A stretch of 64,000 nucleotides of DNA from Rhabdophis nuchalis (taxonomy: Eukaryota; Chordata; Lepidosauria; Squamata; Natricidae). Below, piece after piece: positions 1 through 11,395 of this stretch. Under the pieces are notes generated by a model. That model did not search any database and was not told the origin of the DNA. It was given only the letters and a program-made list of their open reading frames with translations. The stretch covers positions 200,161,605-200,225,604 of the forward strand of contig CM077643.1 of assembly GCA_039707465.1 (NCBI GenBank). The letters are read 5' to 3'. Numbering within the stretch: position 1 is the stretch's first letter; each line of letters starts with the position of its first letter. Position numbers and translations under genes: made by a program.

Positions 1-610
1 TTGTTGCCTGTTGCTGTTTGGCTTGCCTCGCTTGGAAGATTGTTTTTGCCTTTTGTTTTGGACCTAGCCCTTCTCTTGGGGGCTGCGTTTTACCATTTGC
101 TTCACTGTACCTTTGGAACTGTTTCTTGCCTGGAACCTGTTTCTTGTCATGAGGACCTTCCTTATCTTGTGCCTTAACTCTACCTTGTCAATTGGACTTG
201 GAACCCTGGACCTTGCCCTGTGAGCATACTCCTATTCTGTGGACATTCTTTGTATTTTCTGGGCTGAAACATGGGGCAGCCCAGGAAGTGCCAGCTTTGT
301 TCTTTGTTAACCTTTCTACTCAGCAGGAAACAGTTACAGTAGGATGTGACGAATAGGAGGATAAAAGGAGATGAATTATAACAAAAGTTCACAATTCCTC
401 ATCAAAATGGTTTCTTCTAGAATGTTTCAATTATTTGATGCATTGTTCAGCCCAGGTATACAAGATTATGGTACTACTATACTTAGTTGGGTTGGATTTT
501 GCATTTTTCCTCTCCCATTGCTGTTGTCAATAAAACATTCCAAGTCTGAATCAAATGGTGTCACTTCCAATTTTTAAAAAACTGGAAGAATTTTTTTTGT
601 CCACCAACAG
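1..610. other. No gene recognised; unique-looking DNA
   Basis: Short open frames on both strands have no recognisable domain. The T-rich, CTT-rich start could be a degraded repeat. I see no splice-flanked exon or repeat boundary that I can defend. Confidence 0.5.
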
Positions 611-679
611 TTTGTTTGTTTGTTTGTTTGTTTGTTTGTTTATTTATTTATTTGTTTATTTATTTGTTTGTTTATTTAT
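611..679 (+). repeat. (TTTG)n/(TTTA)n microsatellite at a LINE tail
   Basis: A run of TTTG units passes into mixed TTTA/TTTG units and directly abuts the minus-strand L2 3' end that follows. It is most simply the A-rich tail of that LINE, read on the opposite strand and expanded. Confidence 0.85.
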
Positions 680-1118
680 CAAATTTGTATACTGCCCTAT
701 CTCCTCAAAGGGACTCAGGGCGGTGCACAGAAATATAAAACATATACAAAACAATACAATATATAACAGTTTAAAATAGAATTAAAGAAGGGTCGGTGCT
801 TGAAAATTTGAAGTAAAAAAGGTTAAAATCAATTAAAAAATTTACCCATTAAAATTAAGCCAGGCCGGCTTCTTGAAATAGATGAGTCTTTAATGCCCAG
901 CGGAAGAGGCATAGGTCCGTGATGATACAAAGATCGGGGGGGTAGGTCGTTCCAGAGGGCAGGCCCTGCCACAGAGAAGGCTCTCCCCCTGGGGGCCACC
1001 TGTTGGCATTGTCTGGTGGATGGCACCCTGAGGAGGCCCACTCTGTGGGAGCGGACAGGTCTAAGGGAGGTGTGTGGTAGGAGGCGGTCCCGCAAGTAGC
1101 CAGGTCCCGTGCCATGAA
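680..1118 (-). mobile_element. L2-type LINE, 3'-end fragment
   Basis: On the minus strand the fragment encodes the very C-terminus of an L2-type ORF2 (RDRLLPHTSLRP, then a GRAFSVAGPALWNDLPP motif). This is followed by a short 3' UTR with the hallmark of this family: a CGCCCTGAGTCC-type segment and a TATAAAT-like stretch before the simple-sequence tail. The same C-terminal motif recurs in the copies at 13556-14022 and 44966-47978. Everything upstream of about 1118 (the RT and endonuclease domains) is missing, so this is a typical 5'-truncated dead copy. The frame is broken near the leucine-rich end. Confidence 0.85.
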
Positions 1119-1182
1119 GTTATGGATCATGGTGATGGATCATGGTGAAGTTATGGATTTGAAGTTATGGATCATGGTGATG
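1119..1182 (+). repeat. Short imperfect tandem repeat
   Basis: The motif GAAGTTATGGATCATGGTGA and parts of it recur about three times in 64 bp at the 5' boundary of the LINE fragment. It is probably local replication slippage. Confidence 0.7.
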
Positions 1183-1621
1183 AAATCCCACCCACCCCAC
1201 CCACACATACACATACACACACATATTCTTCCAATTCATTACTTAAATCACCTTTACAGCAACTGTGTCTAAGTGTCTTCTCTGTGTCTTCAGAAGGGAT
1301 GATATAACCCTGTACTCTTGTCTAACCCTGTCTGCATATCTCTGGTAACAAGAAAAACAGTTCTATTTCATGTGAAATAAAGGATTTACACATCCCTATT
1401 TATTGTTTGTTTTGTTTGTTTGATTGATTAACTTGTATGCTGCCTATCTCACCTATACAGTCACATTGTACATTATATCTATAGCATCCAAATTCTTAGA
1501 TTAGTGATGTGATATTAGTAAGGACTGTTTTCATTTGGAAGTCCTTTTTATTGTGGAGTGTTACAACACTTGTACTTTTATTTAGAAGATCAACATCCTC
1601 ACCAAATCACATGCAACAGCC
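1183..1621. other. Non-coding stretch with CA-rich run and possible LINE 3' scrap
   Basis: A CA-rich run lies at 1199-1226. At 1397-1455 a TTTG-rich run followed by a TGTATGCTGCCTATCTC segment resembles the 3' terminus of the L2 family on the minus strand, so it may be a fragment of about 60 bp. No gene is visible. Confidence 0.4.
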
Positions 1622-3240
1622 TCTTTTTTTTTTAAATTTAATTTTATCAAATTTATACCCCGCCCTTCTCCTTGTTAGGACCCAGGGCGGCGCACAGGCA
1701 TCATTAAAAACCATTACAAAAACAATACAAACTCTTAAAAGCATATTAAATTAACCTAAAACCCGTGCTAAAACCCTTTAAAACCCTAAAAATTTAAAAT
1801 TTATAAATATAGTCAGAAACGGGGGGCTACGTAGGCTGGCTTGTTGGAATAAGTACATCTTCAAGCGTTAGCTAGGCCCCGAGCCATGGAGCGATTTGAA
1901 GATGGTCGTCAATACCTTGAAGCGCACTCGAAAGGCCACAGGGAGCCAGTGCAGCTCGCGCAGGAGAGGTTTATGTGGGCATGCCTTGGGGCATCCATAA
2001 TCACCCGCGCGGCTGCGTTCTGGACTAGCTGTAGCTTTCGAGTGCACCTCAAGGGGAGCCCCATGTAGAGAGCGTCACAGTAATCCAGCCGAGAAGTCAC
2101 AAGCGCTTGAGTGACTGTGCGAAGGTCCTCCCGGTCCAGTAAGGGGCGCAACTGGCGTATCAGGCAAACCTGATAGAACGCCCTCCTTGCCACGGCCGCC
2201 ACATGGTCCTCCATGGACAGCCGGGAATCCAGGAGGACGCCCAACTAGCTCCACGGGGGCTAGTTGTTCACCCCCAATGGCCAGTGTTGGACTTATCTGG
2301 CTGAACCGGGGAGCCAGAAACCACAGCCACTCAGTCTTGGACGGGTTGAGCTTGAGTTTGTTACTACCCATCCAGATCCGTATGGCCTCCAAACACCGGG
2401 ACAGCACCTCAACGGCATCGTTGGGGTGGTTTGGGGTAGATATGTATAACTGAGTGTCGTCAGCGTACAGATGGTATTCCACCCCAAAGCCACAGATGAT
2501 CTCGCCCAGCGGCTTCATATAGGTGTTGAACAGAAGGGGAGAGAGGACCGACCCCTGAGGAACCCCACATGTGAGGGGCCTCGGGGACAACCTCTGCCCT
2601 CCTGCCAACACCCATTGCGACCGACCAGAGAGGTAGGATGAGAACCACCGTAAAACGGTGCCTCTCAGCCCCATTCCCCCCAATCGGTGCAATAAGATAC
2701 CATGGTCGATGGTATCAAAAGCCGCTGAGAGGTCTAATAGGACTAGGATAGAGGAACACCCTCTATCCCGCGCCCTCCAGAGATCATCAACCAACGTGAC
2801 CAATGCCGTCTCAGTGCTGTGCCCGGGTCGGAAGCCGTACTGGCGCGGGTCTAGATAATCAACTTCCTCCAGGTGTCGAGGGAACTGTTGGGCCACCACA
2901 CTCTCAACAACCTTCACTAAAAAGTGAAGGTTGGAGACGGGACGATAGTTCTCTAATAGAGTCGGGTCCAGGGATGGCTTCTTGAGGAGGAGCCTCACCA
3001 CCGCCTCTTTCAAGATGGTAGGCAAGTACCCCTCACTCAGAGATGAATTCACAATGCCCTGGAGCCAGCCTCGCATCACCTCCCAGGATGCCAGTACAAG
3101 CCAAGAGGGGCACGGGTCCAATAAACATGTGGTGGCTCTAAGGTTCCTCCGCAACCTGTCCATATCCTTGTTACCCATCCCTATCCTGTTAGAAACACTG
3201 GGGCTGTTTTCCTCCAAAATCCTCAATATTTATTCCAGTG
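1622..3240 (-). mobile_element. L2-type LINE, 5'-truncated with internal deletion
   Basis: A minus-strand LINE whose 3' UTR and A-rich end lie at 1622-1850. It carries the CGCCGCCCTGGGTCC-type segment near the 3' end and the RT domain further right. The 5' end stops near 3240, within the region just upstream of the RT, so the endonuclease is absent. Near 1865 the C-terminal part jumps from sequence equivalent to HGLGARLA directly to LKMYLFQQASL. This skips the RDRLLPHTSLRP and FSVAGPALWNDLP block present in the other copies. I see no target duplication. Confidence 0.88.
1909..3226 (-). pseudogene. L2 ORF2 remnant: reverse transcriptase
   Basis: This encodes the reverse transcriptase part of an L2-clade LINE ORF2 protein, which copies the element RNA into DNA at a chromosomal nick. 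The main frame (2075-3226, 383 residues) contains ENYRPVSNL, the LLDLSAAFDTIDHG motif with the first catalytic Asp, GVPQGSVLSPLLF, and YADD at residues 254-257, so the catalytic motifs are intact. A frameshift near 2240 moves the thumb/C-terminal region (GVLLDSRLSMEDHVAA, SRLDYCDALYMGLP) into another frame covering 1909-2244. No endonuclease domain is present, and the extreme C-terminus is deleted. The shifted frame and truncation make it a pseudogene. The initial Met of the frame is accidental. Confidence 0.88.
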
Positions 3241-4242
3241 TAAGCAATTATTTGCTTAAGAATTGGATACCGAGGATTCTCATTTTGACTGCAGCACCAC
3301 AAGCACCATCACTGCCGGCATTGATGGTCCCCTTGCATCTTGAACAAGCATGCCAGTGCCCTTGGAAATGATGGTAATCCCACCCATGAATCCAATTTCA
3401 CCTATTAGTCAGTCTCCTAGAAAATTGTAAGGCTTCTCCATGTCAGAGCTTCAGGCTGTCTTACATTCAAACCTACAGGCAATTTAGGAGATTGTTAGCT
3501 ACTATCTGATTCATGCCCATTGTGATATCTGCCACAGTGTAATTGAGTCTTCTTAGAACTTCCACACTACCTTTGAAATGATATGCTTTCTCCTTCATGG
3601 AAAACACTTCTTAGAACTTAAACTCTTGCTTGCACACATCCTGTAGACTCCTGAGAATGCAAGGAATAGGACTATAATTTTTCCAAAGTTATAAGAGAAC
3701 ATATTTTCTGTCAGAAAGTAACCCAGCTGTTTATCGTATATAATCCTGAAAAATGCTGAAATATTTCTCTGTGATCAACTCACTCCAGACCAAAAGATCA
3801 CTCTCTGCACCCAGGCAAGGAGCAACAGGTTGATAGGTGGTCACATTTGACTCCTTCTCAAATTCCCTCTGGTGATATCTCCTAGAGTATCACCAGAGCC
3901 CTTGTGCAACATGATTAGATAATGACTCTAAAAACTAGGGGCTATGGAACATCCCAATAACTACCCAGCCTGATTCTGCACTATTCTTCCCAATTACTTG
4001 GGTTTTGCACCTGATACCCTTGTCACCCACTGGATGCCCTTTTGTTCAAGGGATTCAGGCAGCCATTCACCTGAAAATCATGGACAGCAATGTTGCTTGG
4101 CACCCTTGTGACCTTAGAGCCATTGCCAAAGCAAGTATTTATGTTTGGAAACACCTGCAAACTGAAAAGGAGGCAGCAACTCAAAAGATTCATGAAACTC
4201 CAAACAAATCCGAAAAATTACAATGTGCTTGTAATGTTATTT
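3241..4242. other. No gene recognised; unique-looking DNA
   Basis: AT-rich DNA with only short unsupported open frames and no repeat family I can name. Confidence 0.5.
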
Positions 4243-4322
4243 TGTTTACAATACAATACAATACAATACAATACAATACAATACAATACAATACAATACA
4301 ATACAATACAATACAATACACC
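4243..4322 (+). repeat. (AATAC)n pentanucleotide tract
   Basis: About 15 copies of the pentamer AATAC/ATACA. The same pentamer occurs in short form at the CR1 tail starting at 4371 and in the CR1 piece at 11128. The tract probably derives from a CR1 tail that expanded. Confidence 0.9.
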
Positions 4323-4370
4323 TACTGTATTTGTCCCTCTCTATCTATTCCCCTATCTACCTACCTACTG

Positions 4371-5052
4371 TAATACAATAATACAATAGCAGAGTTGGTA
4401 GGGTCCTTGGAGGTCTTCTAGTCCAACCCCCTGCCTAGGCATACCTTATACCATTTCAGACAAATGGCTATCCAACATCTTCTTAAAGACTTCCAGGGTT
4501 GGAGCATTCACAACTTCTGGAGCCAAGCTGCTCCACTGATTAATTGTTCTAACTGTCAGGAAATTTCTCCTCAGTTCTAAGTTGCTTCTCTCCTTGATTA
4601 GTTTCCACCCATTGCTTCTTGTCCTGCCCTCAGGTGCCTTGGAGAATAGTTTGACTCCCTCTTCTTTGTGGCAATCCCTGAGATATCGGAATACTGCTAT
4701 CCTGTCTCCCCTAGTCCTTCTTTTCATTAAACTAGACATACCCAGTTCCTGCAACCGTTCCTCGTATGTTTTAGCCTCCAGTCCCCTAATCATCTTTGTT
4801 GCTCTTCTCTGCACTCTTTCTAGAGTCTCCACATCTTTTTTACAGTTTTGGCGACCAAAACTGTATGCAATATTCCAAGTGTGGCCTTACCAAGGCATTA
4901 TAAAGTGGTATTAACACTTCACATGTTCTTGATTCTATCCCTCTGTTTATGTAGCCTAGAACTGTGTTGGCTTTTTTTTTTCTATTGGCTTTTTTGGATT
5001 GAGGTGTCTTTAAAGATAATTTAAAAACTGCAGTTTGTACCAAAGGCATCAC
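4371..5052 (-). mobile_element. CR1-type LINE, 3' fragment
   Basis: Read on the minus strand, the fragment encodes the C-terminal third of a CR1 ORF2: ANTVLGYINRGIES, LVRPHLEYCIQFWSP, LERVQRRATKMIRGL, then ERSNLELRRNFLTVRTINQW. It is followed by the diagnostic CR1 3' UTR (the GGGTTGGACTAGAAGACC motif) and a TATTG-type tail at 4371. The 213-bp frame at 4840-5052 and the 387-bp frame at 4446-4832 are pieces of one protein broken by a frameshift near 4835. RT catalytic motifs are missing. It was 5'-truncated at insertion and is not functional. Confidence 0.9.
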
Positions 5053-6189
5053 TCCTTTTTGCTAGATTTCATGAGCATATTACATCTCTACTGGAACCTG
5101 CCTGTAGGTCCTCAGATACAATATAAATGCTGCTTATCACTTACAAAGGGGTAAATGACTCGCCACTAAGGTACTTTCTTTTCCAATTAAAATTGATCTG
5201 TCCAATATGAACATCTTGGAAAAAACTGCTTGTAATTCTCCACTATTATGACAATGACAAAATCAGGGTAAGATAAGATGCTTCTTGATCATGGTCCATA
5301 GATTGTGGAATAGTCTTTCTCAAGTTTTAGATTTAATTTTGTTAAATCCTTCTGGAAATAAATTAAAATGGAGGGCTTTTTTCAGTTTGTTAATAACATA
5401 ATAGAAAGTTTATATAACTGCAGATTTTCATTTGTACACACACACACACACATACACACTTATTATATATTAATTGCTAACTAAATTGTAATCATTTAAT
5501 GTTTATACCCCATAATGATTTCAGTGGGATGAAAATTCAAGAAATAATAATAAATGCAGAGATTGAAATTATTTAGCTTTTCTTCTGATGATTAATAGTG
5601 TGTTTTTTCCAGACTCTGGCTTTATTTTTTAGTTAATGAAAACTGCCTTTGCCAAGTGACAAGCTGGAAAAGATTAAAAGGAACCTTATCAAATTAATAA
5701 GTACATGGGGAATTAAGACGAAATAAACTGATTGCAAGTTTAATTTAAAAGATTTAAGAAAATATCGCTTGAATAGTGTTAAAGAGCTTTGTGCAAAAGA
5801 AAGAAAATACACCTAAGTGTCTTTGATAGAGAGGGAGGGAGGGGGAGGGAGGGGGAGAGAGAGAGAGAGAGAACCCATTACCTTCAGGTTATTGCAGGCC
5901 ACAGTCAATATTTCTCAGTAAAAGTACTAAGAAAAAGTCTGAGATTTTTCTATTACTCAGTCTCACTGGGGCAGGGGAGGGCATTTTCTCTGATTTTCTC
6001 TCTCTTCCACATCATGCACATGTACAGATATACTCACACTAAAATTGCTTTGGTGTTTTACCCAAATATGGTAAAAATTGCTAAATGGAAGCTAGGCTGC
6101 CATAACAGTGAATTTTAGTAAATTGGGAAGGGTAAAAAAAAAAACACATTTAAGAAGATGAGAAACAACTGGTCTTCTAGTTATTGCAA
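5053..6189. other. No gene recognised; small microsatellites
   Basis: AT-rich DNA with a (CA)n run at about 5434-5458 and a GGGA/GA-rich run at 5829-5873. No coding or repeat family recognised. Confidence 0.5.
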
Positions 6190-6279
6190 CTATATAACAC
6201 ATGATACCAGGGGCATGAATGAGGTACTTAGCAAGATAAGGTTTATCCAAGTAACATCCCCATTAATGTATTTAAAATC
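6190..6279 (+). repeat. Direct duplication, unit 1 (about 89 bp)
   Basis: The segment starting CTATATAACACATGATACC and ending at TGTATTTAAAAT recurs at 6941-7029 with only about three mismatches. I do not recognise a repeat family. Confidence 0.85.
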
Positions 6280-6940
6280 TTCATTCTCAACCTGAGAAAC
6301 TGTGGAAAGTTCCTTCCCACTCAATTCTTGCAAAAATTGAGTGAAATGACCCACCCCACTTCCAGTTCCATCAGTTGGATAGAGAAATTGGGTAGATTAT
6401 TTGAACTTTGCTGAACCTACTGTATTCTTTTCATTTGCTAATCAAAATGAAGGCATTGTTTAAAAATAAATGCATTTTATCAACCATTTTCTTGATAACA
6501 TAACAAGAGTTGCAGTCATTGTCTTTTTTTCAGGATTCTTCTCCTCCTCTAGATTTGGCATGGACCTCTTGTGAGAAAATATATGAAGCTGGGTCAACAG
6601 TAATATAGCTCTCAACTCAGCCTGCTTTTTGCATAGTCCTCTAATCCCCAGCAGTTCATATCTTCCATTATGTATAATAGGAGGCAAAACTGAATTCACA
6701 CTGAGAGCCAGAGTACCCCAATTTACTAGACTGAATGCTACAGGCATGTGTTCATACTGTGAAAATTCTTCCATGTTTCTTCCACCTCCACGTTCACTGC
6801 AGGTGCCACTCTACAATCAAACAGTGGATGGTTTCAATCAATTGTAAGACTTCAGAGAAATCAGAAATGATATCAAAGGCTTCCATTAGTCTTCTGTTTG
6901 ACATGGAGTAGACAGAAAACTCAATGAATGCCTTGGCGCA
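6280..6940. other. Spacer between duplicated units; no recognised gene
   Basis: A minus-strand open frame of 104 residues (6460-6774) has no domain I recognise and no splice or start context to support it. Upstream on the same strand another frame is open for about 45 codons, so a decayed coding or retrocopied sequence is possible but unproven. Confidence 0.35.
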
Positions 6941-7029
6941 CTATATAACACATGATACCAGGGGCTTGAATGAGGCACTTAGCAAGATGAGGTTTATCCA
7001 AGTAACATCCCCATTAATGTATTTAAAAT
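6941..7029 (+). repeat. Direct duplication, unit 2 (about 89 bp)
   Basis: Second copy of the 6190-6279 segment in the same orientation, 751 bp downstream. The flanking sequences differ on both sides, so the duplicated block is sharply bounded. Confidence 0.85.
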
Positions 7030-7125
7030 TGCTGTTCTAGAATCAGCAAGGACATATTGCAGGTCCAAATACAAGGACTGGCTATACATAATCTTACAGG
7101 ACTTTACAGATAATACTAGCCAGAT

Positions 7126-7520
7126 CAGGGATGGGCTGCTATTGGTTCGCCCGGGTTCAGGAGAACCCATAGCTAACATTATGGCCAGTTCGGAGAACCC
7201 CTGACTGCCCATGCTTACCATGCCACCCCCACCCCCCAGGAGTATCCAAATGGCCTGTTTTGAATGCAAGGTAAGTGCAGGGCCCATGCAGAGGTTCGGA
7301 GAGGAGGAAAAATGGGCCACCCGGAAGGCCTCTGGAGCCCAGGGGGAGGCAGTTTTCACCCTCCCAGAGGCTTGAGGAAAGCCTCGAGAGCTGGGGGAAG
7401 GCAAAAACAGCCCTCCCCTGCCGTAGTGCAGGAAGTCGACTAGGCCATGCCTACCATGGCCACGCCCACCCAGCAACCGAGCAGAGAACCCATTGCTGAA
7501 ATTTTTGAAGTCCACCCCTG
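7126..7520 (+). mobile_element. Non-autonomous hAT-type element (395 bp)
   Basis: The element begins CAGGGATGGGC and ends GTCCACCCCTG, imperfect terminal inverted repeats. It is flanked by an exact 8-bp target duplication AGCCAGAT (7118-7125 and 7521-7528). No transposase is encoded; the GC-rich interior only gives accidental open frames. The copy at 36487-36879 is the same family in the opposite orientation, and the termini resemble those of 26143-27796. It would depend on a hAT transposase supplied elsewhere. Confidence 0.88.
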
Positions 7521-7528
7521 AGCCAGAT

Positions 7529-10079
7529 ATATGCAAAACACAAAATAGACCCAGATCATACTTTAATCTCAGGCTGACTTCACAACCTTCACCTTCTTAA
7601 TCACTCTCAATTTAGATCTCAAAAGACTTTAAATTTAGTTAGGGACAACCAGTAAAGTAGGTGTCAGCCTTACCACCATCTAGACCAGGTAGGTAACATG
7701 ACTCAATAAACTAATTTTATTTTATTGCAAACCTAAATTAATATAACCTTGCAAGTCTGAAAATATGGCTCTTCTCTCTCTCTCTCCTTTATAGCTCAGG
7801 AAACTAGTGAGGGTCCCTTCTCTTGCTCTACCCACTATCCAGTCGCAGGCTATGTTGTCTCTTATTCGACTATTCCCTAGGCATCATTTCTTCACCCCAC
7901 TTCCCATCTCCCAGGGTCTTTCCCACATACCTTTGCAGGGTTTTCATATAACAACATTTCTATTTTTATTTATGATGACATTTATTTGCTGCTGAAATGT
8001 CTATCCTACCATTTTCAAATGATTCTAGACTGTTTGCCATCAAGGAAGCATGCTTCAATAAGCCCCATGAAGCCACGTGCATGTCATTTCATAAAATTAA
8101 GTTACTATGAAGAAAAAAAAGTTTGTTCTGGGTGTGTACAATAAATATGTTACAATGGATGGGATGTTCACATCTATAATTTAAATTTGTTTTTGGAATT
8201 TGCAGAGAAACCTCTGGGTGTCTTCACAATTTTGTTTCTGACAAAATTGTAAGTTATCATAAGTATCTTACAATAATTTTCCAACTCACCTTCATTTTCA
8301 CAGAGTATGTCAAGAACACTGAAGTTTAATGGTTTTAATAACGTTTTCCTCCTTTTCCAAGGAGGAGGGGGATGTTTCCTAAAAAGTTCAGTTCCATCTG
8401 AAGTTAAGGATCATTTGGCCAAATTTCCAGTACTTTTATCCAACTTCAGGTCTAATATTTTTAACAGCAAGACTATGGCAATTAAAGTAATAGGAAGGAA
8501 TCCAGAGTACAGGTAAGCCTAAGGATTTGTCTACCATGGCATTATATTTCACAGATTGACTTTTGGTTAATGGATGTACCAGAATCTTAAAGATTTTGAA
8601 TGAAATGAACCCATCTACTGGAAACACAGAGACCTGCAGACATAGAAATCTGGTTAACGTTTTGGGTGAAAGGAGAGGAAAATAGCCTGGCTTGCTGACT
8701 TCTTAAAAACCCTAAATTAACCCCATACCTGAGGAGCACTGCAGTGCTGTGATGAGATAGTTTAATGCTTGTGGTGCTTTGAAAGATTACATTTATAATC
8801 CAGGATTGGAAAAGTGGCTATTATTTGATAAATCTTCTCCCTCATATCTATCTTCAATATATCTTGTGAATTTTTTCTTGCAAAGACCCTTCGTCCTACT
8901 GGACGAAGGTGACAAGGGAGCACAGCTTTTGTTAGGAGCTGCTTTAATAAAATGTTCAACATCAGTCTTGTGCCTTAATCCCTGTAGCTGGAAATAACAT
9001 ATCCTTAATGGATTGGATGAACTGGGATAGAAGAAGTCAAGTGTCATCATTTTTTTTTCCATCTTAACATTTGGGGGAGGCATGCTGGTTTTTAATCTTC
9101 AATATCCAATTCAAGATGCTGGTTCTGACCAGGAAAGAAATCAGTGGCAGGATGATAAGAAAATCTTGCATCTGTCCCACAGCTTTACTCTTCCAAGACA
9201 TCATCTCCTCTTTTGGCCTTTATCTAGAAAGCCCGGAAAAGCCTCAGTCCCAATTCCACACAAAAAGGTACACATCCGTTAGCTCCTGAGACCTTATAAA
9301 ACTCTCAAAATTCTTGCAACATCTTTAACGACGTCTTTTAATGTAACAAAAAGAGGAAATTATTTCATGTACAACTGTAATAACACTATTTTATTAAGCC
9401 TCTCTTTAATTAAATGTCAGATTTAGTTTTTCTCCTTGCTCTGCCCACCTTTGGCTTAGTGACTTTGGCACCTAGTATGCCATTAAAGGGAAAGAAGCAG
9501 AGGCTGGCAATATACTCCTGGAACAAATAGGTTCTTTTTAAAACTGAGAAATAAATCCCACATTTGCTATTACAGATGAGCTCAGTTCCTAAGGACATCT
9601 GGTGGGCTTTCAGGTAGGCCTTCTCGGTTGTGACGTCTTCAAATTAGAAAGCTCTCCCTTCTGAAAGTATCTGTTAAGACTCCTTCATCCCCGTCCCATA
9701 TAAATATTACATGTATGGGTATGTTTTTTTTAACAGTAGTCTCTTTTTTACCCTTTTCTCTTTTAAAAATGAATATAAATGCATTTTACAATATTTTGTA
9801 CTATATTTCTTAATGTATTTTTGCATTGTTGGAATTTTAAGTGATTTTTGAGGAGAAGAAGAAGAAGAAGAATGGGAAAACAGTACACAAGTCTTTAAAA
9901 TTCAACTAAATTCAACTAACTCCCACAACACTGTCAAATAATTCACTAAGACTGTATTACTATTATTCTTCTCTTCCTTCCTAGTATCTATATCTTCCCA
10001 CTTATGACTATAACCATGTTGCTTGTATCTTTCAATTTATATTGTTATTAGTAACCTTGACTGTCACTAAGTGTTGTAT
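7529..10079. other. No gene recognised; unique-looking DNA
   Basis: About 2.5 kb without a recognisable gene or repeat apart from a (CT)n run near 7770-7790 and a (GAA)n run at 9851-9871. A perfect 9-bp stem with a 4-base loop lies at 8888-8909. Open frames on both strands around 8760-9080 overlap each other and lack domains. Confidence 0.5.
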
Positions 10080-10200
10080 CTTTTTATTCTTGATGAATGT
10101 ATTTTATTCTCCTTAGTTATACTATGAACCAAAGACAAATTCCATGTGTGTCCAATCACACTTGGCCAATAAAGAATTCTATTCTATTCTATTCTATTCT
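10080..10200 (+). mobile_element. LINE 3' tail with (ATTCT)n
   Basis: The segment GTGTGTCCAATCACACTTGG followed by CCAATAAAG and then an ATTCT pentamer run is a recurrent LINE 3' end. The same end appears on the minus strand at about 23660-23780. Only the terminal 120 bp or so is present. I assign it to a CR1/L3-like LINE from memory of snake repeats, so the class is uncertain. Confidence 0.6.
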
Positions 10201-11096
10201 AATTGTGGTCCAGAGCAGCCACAAAATTGCAGATTTCTGACAGAAGAAGTATTTTTTTCCAATTTTTCTCAACTAAGACTTTTGGCTGAATTCCTATGCC
10301 CTTCTATAGTTAAGAATAAATCTTGCTGTGCTGATCAAGGTTTATCTCTGAGCAGAATGGGATAGGATTGCATTGTGAGAAAAGTCCAAATTATAGAAAC
10401 CCACGTGTGATAAAAGCAGACATGAATTATATTTAATAATAGGTGCTTCTTTGCGTAACCCCCAGGTGGAAGTATATTAAATTTCTCAAAATAATTAGAT
10501 ATTTCCAGCATACTTTTTTAATCACATCAACTTAATATCAACAAATTTAAATGACACAAAGGTGTTTACAAGCAGTTTAAGAGCTTAAGGCAGCTGATGC
10601 TGATGTAATTTTAGGAGTTACTAAAAAAGAAATCTGCATGAAAAGTTTTTTCCTCATTAGTTAAAACTTCAATCACAGCAAGCAATCTGAATTTCCAAAG
10701 ACTCCATTTTTTGACTCCAGGAGTTCTTTCTAAATACCTGATTAAGAGTGACAGCAAAGTTTCCTCATCATTTTGAAGTGAGAAAAAAATTAAAATGATT
10801 ATAAGCCCTTAAAATAGATAGGTATCAATTCATAAATAGGTAAAATCTTCAGTTTCCCCCAAACCCAGTCTCCACCACAGTAGCCCCCAGCAGTCCTCTT
10901 CTTGACCTCAGAAGCAACTAACAATTAGTATGCTAAAATACTTACAGAAACTGGATCTTGTGTTCTTGCAACCACTCCCTCCCCAACTCACCTCATTATT
11001 ATATTAGTTATAATATAATTACTTATTTCAGAACAAGGGGAACCGAAACCACAAAGTTTTCAAAATTAGTTTTTAAAAAGGAGGAGCCCTAAATGT
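10201..11096. other. No gene recognised; unique-looking DNA
   Basis: AT-rich DNA with short unsupported open frames and no repeat family identified. Confidence 0.5.
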
Positions 11097-11395
11097 GAGC
11101 CACTCTGGTGCAATGGCTAAGGCACTACAATACAATACAATAGCAGAGTTGGAAGGGATCTTGGAGGTCTTCTAGTCCAACCCCCTGCCTATGAAGGAAG
11201 CCCTATACCACTAGGCTAGAACCAGGAGACTGTGAGTTCTAGTCCTGCCTTTGGTAGGTGTGATATTGGACCAGTGATTCTCTCAGATGAACCCACCTCA
11301 CAGGGCTGCTGTTGTGGGAAAGAGAAGTAAAGAGCATTAGGTATGTGTGCCACCATGACTTAGCTAAAAGTAAAGGCCAAACCAAGTAAATAAAA
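11097..11395 (+). mobile_element. tRNA-derived SINE interrupted by CR1 tail sequence
   Basis: The head (CACTCTGGTGCAATGGCTAAG) and the later AACCAGGAGACTGTGAGTTC block with the CTCACAGGGCTGCTGTTGTGG block form one SINE. A CR1 3' end (11128-11213) sits between its A-box-like and B-box-like regions. Other pieces of this SINE family occur at 14598-15112, 37085-37285 and 63497-63640. Confidence 0.7.
11128..11213 (-). mobile_element. CR1 3'-terminal fragment nested in a SINE
   Basis: On the minus strand this is the CR1 3' UTR end (GGGGTTGGACTAGAAGACC followed by the TATTG pentamer tail). It is about 85 bp long, with no coding sequence. It lies inside the SINE at 11097-11395, so it is the younger insertion. 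Confidence 0.8.

Noticed and set aside
2187..3371. Plus-strand frames over the L2 element
   Set aside because: Antisense to the L2 ORF2; no motif on this strand.
4243..4322. CRISPR-like regular repeats
   Set aside because: A simple pentamer microsatellite without spacers, in a eukaryotic genome.
6460..6774. 104-residue minus-strand frame, possible exon or retrocopy
   Set aside because: No domain, no splice sites or start context that I can support; left as an unexplained spacer.
8779..9083. Overlapping open frames on both strands
   Set aside because: Mutually overlapping, without domains, in AT-rich DNA; chance frames.
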